This document shows, one piece after another, positions 37,754 to 64,000 of a stretch of DNA of 64,000 nt (position 1 is the first letter of the stretch; each line of letters begins with the position of its first letter). The notes under the pieces are model-generated. The model made no database searches. It was not told where the DNA came from and worked only from the letters and a program-made list of their open reading frames with translations. The position numbers and the translations under genes were made by a program. The stretch comes from Mesostigma viride (taxonomy: Eukaryota > Streptophyta > Mesostigmatophyceae > Mesostigmatales > Mesostigmataceae), in assembly GCA_009746045.1 (NCBI GenBank), contig RPFO01000082.1, forward strand, positions 1,976,841 to 2,040,840, in the 5' to 3' direction.

Positions 37754-39979
37754 GAAGGAATTATGTTTGTGTTGATGAAAGGAACAAGGGAAGCGTGGGC
37801 TGGGATGCCGGGGGGTGGGGCAAGGAGGGGGCGCAAGATGGGGTCACTGTGGGAACTGCCAGGCGTGCAAAGGGCAGTCTCAAGCTAGTATCAGTTGCTT
37901 GTGTCATCGCACTCGCATTCAACTTGGCATTGACACTACTGGTCCTAGTAGCACCTCCACGGTGGCATCTGACTATGCCACGGTGCCCATCATGAGGATT
38001 TCTGATGAGAGGTTTTAGTAAGTGGCTGTCCTGCTGGCACGGCTAGCGTCGTGGTCCCTGGGTTCCTTTTGCTGTCGCATATGTGGTCTTGTACACGGCA
38101 AAAGACAATATGCTGCATGTGAGGCCAGAGGTAGCGGTTATGCCAGAATGTTGATGGTCAGTTTCCTCTTACCTCGCCATGATCCCTGGTGCATGGTGGC
38201 CTCCGTGGTCGGTGTCTGCATGGCTCGCATGCCAAGTGCCATTTCTTCCCTTGAACTCCACCTGCCTGACTTTTCCATTTTTCAATGGACGCATCAACCA
38301 TGTTTTTGCTTACCAAAGAACCATTGCTACCATGTTGTTGCTTACCATGAAAACGCCGGTCTCTACAACCCACCATGCACCTTCCATTGCCATCGGTGCT
38401 GGGTGCATCCCGAAGCAAGAGCAAGCGGCCACGTCCCAGGGGGCCCTAGCGTCGGTGCTGCAAGCCATCCCTGGCCTCACGGAGCATGAGGCGGACATGG
38501 CAAGTTGCCCCTGTGTTTTGCTGACTGTCGTAGGGAAGACACCGCAGTACCTGACGGGCGGAACGTTGGGATGCGGGGAAATTGGGGTGCAGGATCAAGA
38601 GTGAGTTGGTGGGTGGGCATGCAGGTCGGGTTGGTGGGCGAGCTAGAGACTGTACTGGAGTAGTTTGATGGTACTAAAGTTGTACATGGCAAGGGGAGGG
38701 TGGAGGCTGGCGCCAGGGATCCTGATCCAGGATGCATGTGGGGATTGTAATTCTTCGAAAGCTTAGTATCTACGTGTGCGATGACTGATGAGAGCATACT
38801 GTTGACGAGGGCATACTTCTGGGTAGTGGGCAGGGAGGGTAGTTGTGTGGAAATATCACTTGCCTTAAGGATCTCTTGTCGAATGCGGCGCGCTTGGTAA
38901 TCCATTCTTCCCTAGCTGTCGGTTGTGATCGTGTGGAATCAACGTCGGCATGCGTGTCATGAGGGTACATAGGCCTAGTAATGAGGAAGGGTTTTCCATT
39001 TAAATGATTCCCATGCTTGCTAGTATTCAAAGTACTAGATAGTTGTCCTTCGTTTATGTTTTTTCACCCTTGCCAGTTCCATGGTTACACTTCATAATCT
39101 TAATTCAAATCATTACGTACGATAGCGCAATGTGCACCGTCAGTCATCGGGGAAATGATCTGCCATGCGCCATGCACCGCATATGTTCATAGTCGATTAA
39201 TCGGTCCAGATGCATTAATGGCACATCCATGATCTCATATCATGGATGTGCCGAACTAATGCATAGCACCTGTAGGTCTCTTTGCATATCATTTTGCTCA
39301 TGTAGGAGGAGCGTCGAAGCTAGAAATTACCTCAAGACCTTAAAATAAAGACACCCTTTTCTGTAAAACTTAATACATTTTTAATGTGGTGGAGATCAGC
39401 GGCTTTTACGATAGTTGTTATTAGAGTTTATTATCACGATTGACACGTACATGAACATGCGCTGGGCCCTCCGCCTTAATTGTTGCGCTTCTACCAAGCT
39501 GTGAAGAAGCGAGAAGTGACAATGCGCTACAAGCCTGTAAGTAGTTCCCATTAATTTTTGGTCCCCTAAACTTCAATGCCGTCCGGCCCCTTCTATGAGG
39601 CTGAGATCGAGATCGACAAGCTTAGGGCCAGGCTCTACGGTGAAGCCCCCGCGTACAGAAGTACATGTGCCATTGATGCATCATTTTATTGCACCCGGCC
39701 ATGTACAGATCTATACTTGTATGCGCCTGCCCAAGTTCAGGGTGCAGAGATAGTACTATGGGGCGGGTGTGCTCCGGCCCCCGGCGATGCTTGGTAGAGA
39801 AGCTTGGGCTCCCTCCCTCCGTCCTAGCTTCTAATGTGTATTATTATGGGTTGCTGGTACCTTTCTGCCGGTACCCCATGACGCAGTCACGTTTTTAAAA
39901 TTGTGAACCTGCTGTATGTCCTTCCTGATTTCCTGTGACGCCTTGTGCATGGGATAATGTGTTGCATCGCATGTAACAG
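37754..39979. other. Region with isolated exon-like segments only
   Basis: Segments with donor-like ends exist, for example ...IMRISDERF followed by GTAAGT near 38018 and KKREVTMRYKP followed by GTAAGT near 39538, and an open frame at 38386-38604. None shows a recognisable domain. An imperfect inverted repeat lies at 39211-39263. Confidence 0.35.
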
Positions 39980-40123
39980 CTGCTACATGCGTTTGGCTCC
40001 ATCAGCGATATCTTCAACCTGAAAAGCGTGGACGCGATCCTGGACAAGACGGCGCTCAGCTCGCAGCAGGCACACATCGTGCTGCAGTTTGTCCACGAGC
40101 TGAATATGCTGCATGTGCATTGA
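39980..40123 (+). CDS. Possible terminal exon of an unrecognised gene
   Basis: After the acceptor TAACAG an open phase-0 segment encodes LLHAFGSISDIFNLKSVDAI, then LSSQQAHIVLQFVHELNML and a TGA at 40121-40123. Amphipathic, helical composition and a clean acceptor favour coding. The upstream exons are uncertain (perhaps the segment ending near 39538), and no family is recognised. Confidence 0.4.
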   Translation: MLHAFGSISDIFNLKSVDAILDKTALSSQQAHIVLQFVHELNMLHVH

Positions 40124-40254
40124 CTCCAAGTACGAAATGTACACGTCCAGTTATGAAACTTGGCCCTTTCGTTGTAGAACATAGATCTGCCATGCACATG
40201 AGGGCATGTTTTCACACACAATTAATTAGCCACATGTGCATGATCACATCGATC

Positions 40255-41030
40255 AAGTAATTGGTAATTAATTAATTAGAACATAGCTCCGTGGGTCTCC
40301 CGAGCATATGTAACACATATCCCTGAGAAGGGGCATATGGGTTTAGTTAGTCTGGGCTACAACCTGCAGACCTGTGGAGGATGTAAACTGCCACCTAGTC
40401 TGGGTGCACAATGTTCACCTGCACTGGTCACGATGATGGATCATTAATAAGCACGTGACTGCGTCACGTGGGTGCCAATTGTACAGAGTACGAAAGGAAC
40501 CTTCAACCCTATATACACAGCGAGGAGGGAGGGCGCCCTAGCTTCTCTCACTGCCGCAGGTGGGCAGGCCACAGAGCGCTCTCTCCACGGCATGGTGCAT
40601 CATGCCGGGGCGCAACACTGTGGGTGCAATACAACCAGTGCAATACCATGTAGGTAGGCTGACGCATAGCTTATGCTACAAATGTGAGGTGGGCTCAAGA
40701 CATCGGCTAATTAAGGCGCAAGCTGATGGCCACAAGGTGCCAGAGCTAATTGAAGGTACTATATAACGCTGTGCGCTAATATCGTTTCAAGTGCTGTAAT
40801 GCCTAAGCTATCCCATCATCGATTGCCCCCATCTAGACAACTAGCTGGAGTGCTCTATCCTGGGGAAGCCCGGGGGGGCTTCCACAGTTTCTTGTTGACA
40901 TAGAGGTCCCCGCCCCGCCAGTACACTTTGGGCTTCTCGGGGTTGGTCTTGTGGCGGATGTAGTCGGGCCACTGATATCCCGGCGTTGCTGCTGCTGGGC
41001 TGGCGTCAGGTCATCGTCGTGATGGATCAT
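40255..41030 (-). mobile_element. LINE F: ORF1-only fragment with 3' UTR
   Basis: On the minus strand, the end of ORF1 (41030-about 40857: DDDLTPAQQQQ, then in a second frame KPKVYWRGGDLYVNKKLWKP) is followed by about 585 bp of 3' UTR and the tail (TTAA)n at 40260-40275. The 3' UTR blocks (CCCCTTCTCAGGGATATG) match those at 9405-9712. No ORF2 lies between. Confidence 0.7.
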
Positions 41031-41119
41031 ACCTAAAATAAGAAGGCCTGCATGGCATGCCGGGTGGAAGATGATTATATAGATAGGCTAGCTTGTCTCC
41101 TTGATAGGTATAGGCTATA

Positions 41120-41535
41120 TATATTCTTTACCGTGCTTGACTACGACGGGCAGGGTTGCCACCTGCTCATCGATGTCTCCGTGGCTCGGCCGCTCTCCGG
41201 TCGCCACATCCTCCGGGCGGCTGTGGATGCCGGCGCTGCGCTGCCGCTGTGGCTGAGCGCGACAAGTTTGCCTCCTACGGCAATGTGGGGCCCCACCGGG
41301 TCATCCCCTTTGTCCTTGAGGAGTTCGGGGCCATGGGCCCCAAGACAGCGGAGTTTTTCCACGAGTGCTGCCAGCGCCGTGAAGACCGCCTCGACCACGA
41401 GGGTCAGACCGTCCCGTGGTCTGCCCGCACGTGGTCCTCGTATTGGCGGCAGCGCGCCTGTCCCTCGCCCTCACTCGCACCGTGGCTGATGTGTTATTCC
41501 GCCGCACCCGGGCCGACTTTGTCGCGACCCATGCG
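41120..41535 (+). pseudogene. Retroelement polyprotein C-terminal fragment
   Basis: Two overlapping frames give LLIDVSVARPLSGRHILRAA and, after a shift near 41240, AERDKFASYGNVGPHRVIPF with VLEEFGAMGPKTAEFFHE; the end returns to the first frame (LALTRTVADVLFRRTRADF). I recognise this pattern (Asp, then Glu-x-x-Lys, then VPFVLE-x-G) as a domain found at the end of some algal reverse transcriptase proteins. No polymerase motifs precede it. It is a dead fragment. Confidence 0.5.
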
Positions 41536-42510
41536 GTCTAGATCCCGCCCTGGAGGCCTGCATGGTGGGCCGGCAGCGCGCTGTTGCTGCGTGTAGTTTT
41601 GTGATGTAGCTAGCTACTAGTTAGTTGTACCTTGTGCAGCTGGCGTGATCCTTGGATGTCCGTGTCAGATTCCTCTTAAAATTTCTCCAGGGTTCTTCTT
41701 TTCGGGGTTTTCCTTATGTTGCATGCCCATCTCACCTCCGTAATTTATCATTCTCAATAAATATATATTATTATTGGGAGGCGGAGCCACGTGCTGCTCG
41801 AGGGCCCAGGTATTGCGGAGAGTGGGTGCAGAAATGGACGGAGCCCAGATCTCGCCATATCAGAGCGCATGAGAAGGGAGTTGAGAAAGTGTGTTGGAGT
41901 TGGGGGCCAGCGGGGGCACCCGAACAGAGACCTGGTGTTAAACCATGTGCTTTCCGAGTCGATTAATTAATTAATTATTAGGAACATAACTCCGTTGGGA
42001 GTATATGTAGCACATAGCTCAGAGAAGGGGCATACATATGAGCCTATAATACATTCTAAGCCGTACTTCCTGCAAGGGTGGGAATGTAAACAACACTTGC
42101 TCTAGGTGCACTAGGGCACCGGCACCACCCAGAGTCTCGGGCAACGCCCAGCTAAGGGGAGCCCGTCATAGGTGGGAAGATCAGCATGGCTATACAAGAT
42201 AACGGCAGGCTCGAGCTACCATGGTCCGGATTCTCCCGATTTCTGGCCTGCGCTGGTTGTCTCCTTGATACAAGAGCTAGAGCGTGGCATCTCAGCAGAG
42301 AGCAGCTCTCTGCACGGGCACGGCATAACTAAATAAATTAAGCTAGGCATCATCTGGAGTGTGGTACATCATAGGCACAGTGACATCTACATGGCTAAAT
42401 ATAAGAAGTCCTAGCTCGTGAGTCAGCTGGTATAGAGCCTGCATTAGGAGGCTTACATGTACATGGCCACGGTCTATCTATTCGATCTGCACTACAACTG
42501 CTGTATTCCC

Positions 42511-43935
42511 CTAAGCTCCAGGGCGTCTGGAGTCGGTGGGGCCGCCGGGGGTCACCTGCCAGGGCTTGTGGCCGACGTAGATGGCCGCCCCCTTCCAGTA
42601 CACCGGCTGCCCCGCCTTGGTCTGCCGGAGCTCGAGGTAGGCCGACCGGCCATAGCTCCCGTTGCCGTTGTTAAGCTGCGCCAGGGTCAAGTCGTCGTCA
42701 AGGGTGAAGAGAGTCTTCTCGAGCCGCTTGCGGCGTCGAAGAAAAGAAATCTTGTCCGCCGGAGGAGCGGTGAGAAGGAGCGGGGGAGCCCCTGCCTTAC
42801 CCCGCGCACGGGGAAGGCGGTGGGCGACCGAGCTCAATCTCACTGGTCAGTAAGGCCCATGCGACGTACTATAAGAATTTCTCTCTCAAACGCACGTGCA
42901 AGCTTCTCGGAATTCTCACCTGAAGTCCTCCATGTCGAAGTTCTTGACAATGACGTTGAGGCTGCGCTTTGCGAGCTCGGCCTCCTCGCGGTCAGGTCGA
43001 GCGTCTGCTGAGCACTGGAGCTGTGCTGCGACGGCGGAGGTGGTGGAGGTGGCGTGCTGCTTAAGCATGTCCGCCCAGGACGGGATGGGAGGAGCATCGC
43101 CGGCCAGGCCAGCCGGGGCTGGCTTGGCGGCAATGTCCTTCACCGCCTGGGCGGTGAGGCCTGCGGTGTTTTGCAAGACCTCGATGGCGATAATTGGCGC
43201 TGGTCAATGTCGCGGAGCTGGGCGGTGATGGAGTCGGAAGGGGGGGGGGGGGTGGCGGCGAGGAGGGTGGCGGTGGCGCGGTGGCGGTCGGGCGGTGGCG
43301 GTGGCGGTGGGGATGGTGGGGAGCTCAGCAGCCAGCTTACGACCCAAAGCTAGCTTGCATTTCGCAAGCGAGGGGCGCCACGTGCTGTGAGAGGTGGTTG
43401 AGGAGGGTGAATTCGCCCAAGGGGACGGGTTGCCAGAGTTCCGCGGAAGAACGCTTAAGGATGGAAAAGCGGGCGGCAAGCTGAAGGCGCGGTCGCGACC
43501 AGCCAGACAGGTCACCTTCGCGGAACTGAAACGGGCCGTCAGACTGGCTGCGGAAGCATTTGTGGCGGTGGAGGCGCTGGCACAGGTCAAGAAGGGAGGC
43601 ATACGACCCGTAGAACAGGAGCTCCAACATCCGGATGTGTGGCTTGTCGAAATAGCCGGGTCTGTTGACGTCGAGAAGGTGGAAAATAACTCGTCAACGT
43701 CAAAGTCGACATCAGACCAGCTAGGTTCGGCTGGGCGGCTGCGTTTGGGCTCGGGCGAGGCTGAAGGCGAGGCAGGAAGCCCGGGAGGGGGCTGGGCGAC
43801 CACCAGTGCGCGACTAGTGTGACCGCGCTGCCTGCCGGACCTGAGGGCGAAGCTGCAGCCAAAGCTGCAGATCGACGTATTTTTATCGCCGAGCGCAGCC
43901 GTCAGGCTGCGTTGCGTCGATAAGCGTTTGCTCAT
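42511..43935 (-). pseudogene. LINE ORF1 of LINE D, several frameshifts
   Basis: Frames in order: 43935-about 43670 (MSKRLSTQRSLTAALGDKNT..., ASPEPKRSRPAEPSWSDVDF), about 43660-43337 (LLFYGSYASLLDLCQRLHRH), 43176-42916 (SWADMLKQHATSTTSAVAAQ, LNVIVKNFDMED) and 42843-42511 (RRRKRLEKTLFTLDDDLTLA, AGQPVYWKGAAIYVGHKPW). It matches LINE A ORF1 in order and in the SPEPK, DDDLT-AQ and VYW-G motifs. At least three frame changes, one at a G run near 43245, make it non-coding as read. Confidence 0.7.
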
Positions 43936-44665
43936 CGTATCTTGCGTAATAGCGTCGGAGAATTATATCAGCATGTGTGTCTTAGAAAGACGAAGCCATT
44001 GTGGTATTCACGACTAAATTCGGTGCTCAAACGTGAAAGTTATGAGCTCCGCCGTCAGCCATGGCTATCTCATGGCTCGTGGTCACCCAAGTATACGGGC
44101 TCGTGGATGACGCCTTCATGGATGACGAGTCGATGAGGCGGTCGATGCTGTCGAGCTAGATGGATGCACAGGTCGCAATTAAAGCGAAGCGTAGTCGATC
44201 CCCGAAGAAGAGGCAATGCAGAGCATGGCGCAGGGCCATGTTGGTCCAGTCGTGATCGTCGACTTTGAAAGGTTGGGGCCGAAAGCGCAGTTCTGTTGGG
44301 CTTGATATTCTGTTGGGTGACTGCGTTTGGGATCATGCAGGTGATGCCGAGGGCCGGCGATCGAGGCCACAGGAGCCGAGTGCACTACTAGTTAACGCTT
44401 GAGTAGTGCCCCCGCTGCCTGGCAGGGCGGGCGGAACTACAGCCGGAGCTGCAGGCGAATTTTCTTGCCTCATCGCAGCCGCCAGGCTGCGTTGCGTAGT
44501 CGAGTGTTTATCGTCATAATATTGCGTTTTAGCTTTGGGAAAATATATCAGTGTGTGCGTCTTAGAAAGACGAAGCGAGTGTGATATTCACGGCCGAATT
44601 TGGTGCCCAATCGTGAAAGTTATGAGCTCCGCCGTCAGCCATGGCTACCTCGTGGCTCGCACGGC
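43815..44665 (-). repeat. Tandem LINE 5' leader copies
   Basis: Two blocks about 575 bp apart share GCAGCCGYCAGGCTGCGTTG, TCTTAGAAAGACGAAG, GTGAAAGTTATGAGCTCCGC and CGTCAGCCATGGCTA in order. The first block directly precedes ORF1 of LINE D. A diverged relative lies before ORF1 of LINE B (9240-9400). Confidence 0.75.
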
Positions 44666-45281
44666 TCGTTCAGGATATGATGAGCTAGAATGATCGAATT
44701 ATTGGAGGTGGATCGACTAGCTTGCATGCATGTAGCCGTGGACATTAAAAATGATCGTTGGCTAACACCTTCATCGATCGATCCCTAGACGGTAGCTAAG
44801 AACAATCACATCATAGATGGTTGTCTCTTTGATATCATGTAGTTGTGTCAGTTTTAGTAGCTAGCTGTTTAAAAAAGAAGAAAAAATGGAAATTATCGAT
44901 CAAAAAAATTATTGGTACTTCAAGCTGTATACACGATCCCCTGCTTAGGCGGACATGCATCGCACCTACGCACGAAACGATCACACCTGTGCACTGATTC
45001 TTGCCCCCCCTGGCCGCTATTTATCTGTCCAGAACAAGCTGGCCAACTGCAAGCCATGAGGTGCCAAGTTCCTGCCCAATATTCGGCATGCAGGGTTTCT
45101 ATAAACACGAATGCAGCTGGCCATTGTTTCTGCTAATAAAATCATAAAGACCATTTCGTGTCTAGGCCAAGGCATGTCAACAATTCTCCCCATCCTTTGC
45201 TAACTGCAGTACTCTGGTCTTCTATGTTTCATGCCCTGAACAAATTGCCGGTGTTTGTCCATGTCCCATGACATTCACCGC
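44666..45281. other. Intergenic, 3' side of the helicase gene
   Basis: This AT-richer sequence lies between LINE D and the stop codon of the eIF4A3 gene. It should include the 3' UTR and polyadenylation region of that gene (minus strand). No ORF or RNA gene was recognised. Confidence 0.5.
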
Positions 45282-51740
<6,459 letters not shown>

Positions 51741-53327
51741 TCTTGATGGCTCCCGCCTTGCGGTATCTATGAGCTCAATGCCCCCCCCTCGCAAGGTTAA
51801 AACCGCGTAAGCAACAAAGACCAAGTATTTTAGAAATTTGGCTTCAGCCAAACGTCTATCACCCCGCAAAAGGCGACAGTGTGCTCGCCCAACTTCTGCA
51901 TGCACGTTCCGGCCGGGTTTGTTGGCCAACGCGGAAAGAAATTTCCGTCACCCGGGTGGCATGCCCGCCTGCCTGGTCGCCTCCTGCGAGCGTGTATGAA
52001 ACATCAGCGATTCAAGAAAAGGACTGGCTGCAACAAAGACGAGCTCCACGTAGGAATGTATCATAGTATCTAATTGAATTAGATACGAAGGAATCAGATG
52101 TTGTACTCTAAGTAGCCAGTACTTCGGGTTGTGTCCTCTCACCTGGTCAACAACAACCAAGAGGCGCGAAATTCGATCGGTCATTGCGGGAAAATTATTC
52201 TAGGTAGCGGTAACGTCAGGGTAATGAACGAATTTTCGCGCGAGGTTTACTTACCTTCCCTAAAATGGTAAAAAATGGGCTGGCCAATTAGCCATCACCA
52301 TTGCGTTTGCGTAGCCGCAATGGCGGGCGCACGTAGGAGGTGGATGGTCGGCCAAAGCACGTAGTTGATGGTTTGATATAGTTTGCAGCGTCCTGCTAAA
52401 TTGCAACAAAAATTTTATGCGGCTTAGGGATCTTTGGGATGGCTGCATGGCAGGTCGTTGGGGGAGTTACTAACCTTCTAATGCCTGTCTATGCAAGGCG
52501 TGGTGGGACCTCATTCTTTGCGACAAGGTCCTGCGAAAGCACACTATGACCTTCCTAAAGCCAGGTTGGTAGTTTTGTTCACTCGCAGAGAGCAATCCGG
52601 GGATCCAGTGAAAATGCCCTGCCGACGTATCGTAGTTGTTCATCGCGCCATAACACCTGCGTTGCGACCCTTTTACCCGTTGCCCACGCAGCTATGAAAC
52701 ACGAGCCACCAGAGCCGGAGGTGGTGTGTGGCTGCAGCCTTCCACCTTGTGTTCAAGGAAATATCCTTGAGAATTTCTTTAACCCTGCCATTCCTTATGA
52801 AGTTCATCTCTGCAATATATTTCTGGTTCTGGTTGTTCTGAATATGTGTGAAAAAATGAATTCCTTATCTGAGATTTCCTTAACCGGAGCATCACCTGGG
52901 GTTGCTCTCTAACCAGCACTCGTCCGCGGTAAAGTAATCCTGACCGTTAATTGGGCGGCATGGAACATCCAAGCGCCCCCGCAGCACGTCAAGCTACGAA
53001 TCTGCTGGTGGGGCGATCCAGAAGAGCCCTGCACAGGATGGTGCGTGGTGGATACTGGCATACCCACTGGCCCTACCTGTCCCTAGTTTAAGAATCTCCA
53101 GGGCCTGCTTTCTAGCAGCAGTCACTGTAATTGAAATAGTAGCACAGGATAGACGATTATTGGATCGTCACTGTAATTGAAATAGTGGCACAGGATTGAC
53201 GATTATTGGATCGTCATTGTAATTGAAATAGTAGCACAGGATAGACGATTATCGGATCATTTCTATGCTCTACTTGGAAAGGGCCGTGCTGTGGCAGTCA
53301 GCCCATCGCTTCTGGCCCCATCGCCCC
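51741..53327. promoter_or_regulatory. Divergent intergenic region between eIF4A3 and the EF-hand gene
   Basis: Both genes read outwards, so the region should hold two promoters. It contains a near-perfect palindrome GTATCTAAT-TGA-ATTAGATAC near 52069-52089 and three tandem copies of a 46-48 bp unit (CACTGTAATTGAAATAGTAG...GATTATTGGATCGT) at about 53124-53262, just upstream of the likely EF-hand gene start. Such positioned repeats could be regulatory, but nothing proves it. Confidence 0.5.

Positions 53328-64000
<10,673 letters not shown>

Larger units (their letters stand above)
41963..44665 (-). mobile_element. LINE D: ORF1-only copy with duplicated 5' leader
   Basis: On the minus strand: two leader copies (44665-44396 and 44085-43815), a frameshifted ORF1 (43935-42511), about 535 bp of 3' UTR and a (TTAA)n tail at 41963-41978. 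There is no ORF2. The 3' UTR contains one copy of the dispersed motif at 42243-42262. Confidence 0.75.

Noticed and set aside
37870-38018. Hydrophobic segment suggesting a membrane protein exon
   Set aside because: Two frames compete (one hydrophobic, one ending at a GTAAGT donor) and neither connects in phase to a neighbour.

Overview
This window is nuclear DNA from a microscopic eukaryote, most likely a green alga. The evidence is: genes split into many short exons with GT-AG introns; an eIF4A3 helicase whose residues after the Walker A lysine (SMIAL) are, from memory, of the plant type; an SPX phosphate-sensing protein; a YidD homologue of plastid type; an interstitial Arabidopsis-type telomere repeat (CCCTAAA); and abundant LINE and DIRS retroelements. 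Species was not identified. CDC14 and EsV-1-7 proteins are patchily distributed in algae, which argues against a land plant.

Layout. 1-10.4 kb is a transposon nest: a TTAA-flanked inverted-repeat element (171-1869), an ORF1-only LINE on + (2285-4112), a nearly full LINE on - (4091-9400) and two truncated LINE 3' ends meeting tail to tail near 9.7 kb. 10.6-14.7 kb (-) is a six-exon SPX gene. 15.7-20.9 kb (+) is an unrecognised multi-exon gene, followed by a cysteine/histidine protein (22.19-24.24 kb) with at least nine EsV-1-7 repeats and a C-terminal PD-(D/E)XK-like nuclease domain; the two may be one gene. 24.4-25.85 kb is a second copy of most of the 171-1869 element. 26.4-29.3 kb (+) has the N-terminal exons of a CDC14 phosphatase and 29.7-32.1 kb (+) the conserved exons of a YidD homologue. 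33.1-34.75 kb (-) is a decayed DIRS retrotransposon. 35.7-37.75 kb (+) is an unrecognised gene. 40.2-44.7 kb holds further LINE pieces. 45.3-51.7 kb (-) is a complete eight-exon eIF4A3 gene. 53.3-64.0 kb (+) is a C2-like/EF-hand gene that runs off the window.

Introns are loaded with tandem repeats. Several arrays begin at the upstream splice donor and carry copies of the exon end plus donor in each unit (YidD twice, CDC14, eIF4A3, the EF-hand gene, the 15.7-kb gene). This recurrent donor-anchored duplication and the EsV-1-7/nuclease fusion are the two most unusual features.

The genes do not form a pathway: RNA processing/NMD (eIF4A3), phosphate signalling (SPX), cell cycle/cilia (CDC14), plastid membrane biogenesis (YidD) and calcium binding (EF-hand). 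Exon borders were set by hand from splice motifs, reading phase and family similarity. Small indels in several ORFs could be real decay or long-read assembly errors, and the sequence alone cannot separate these.
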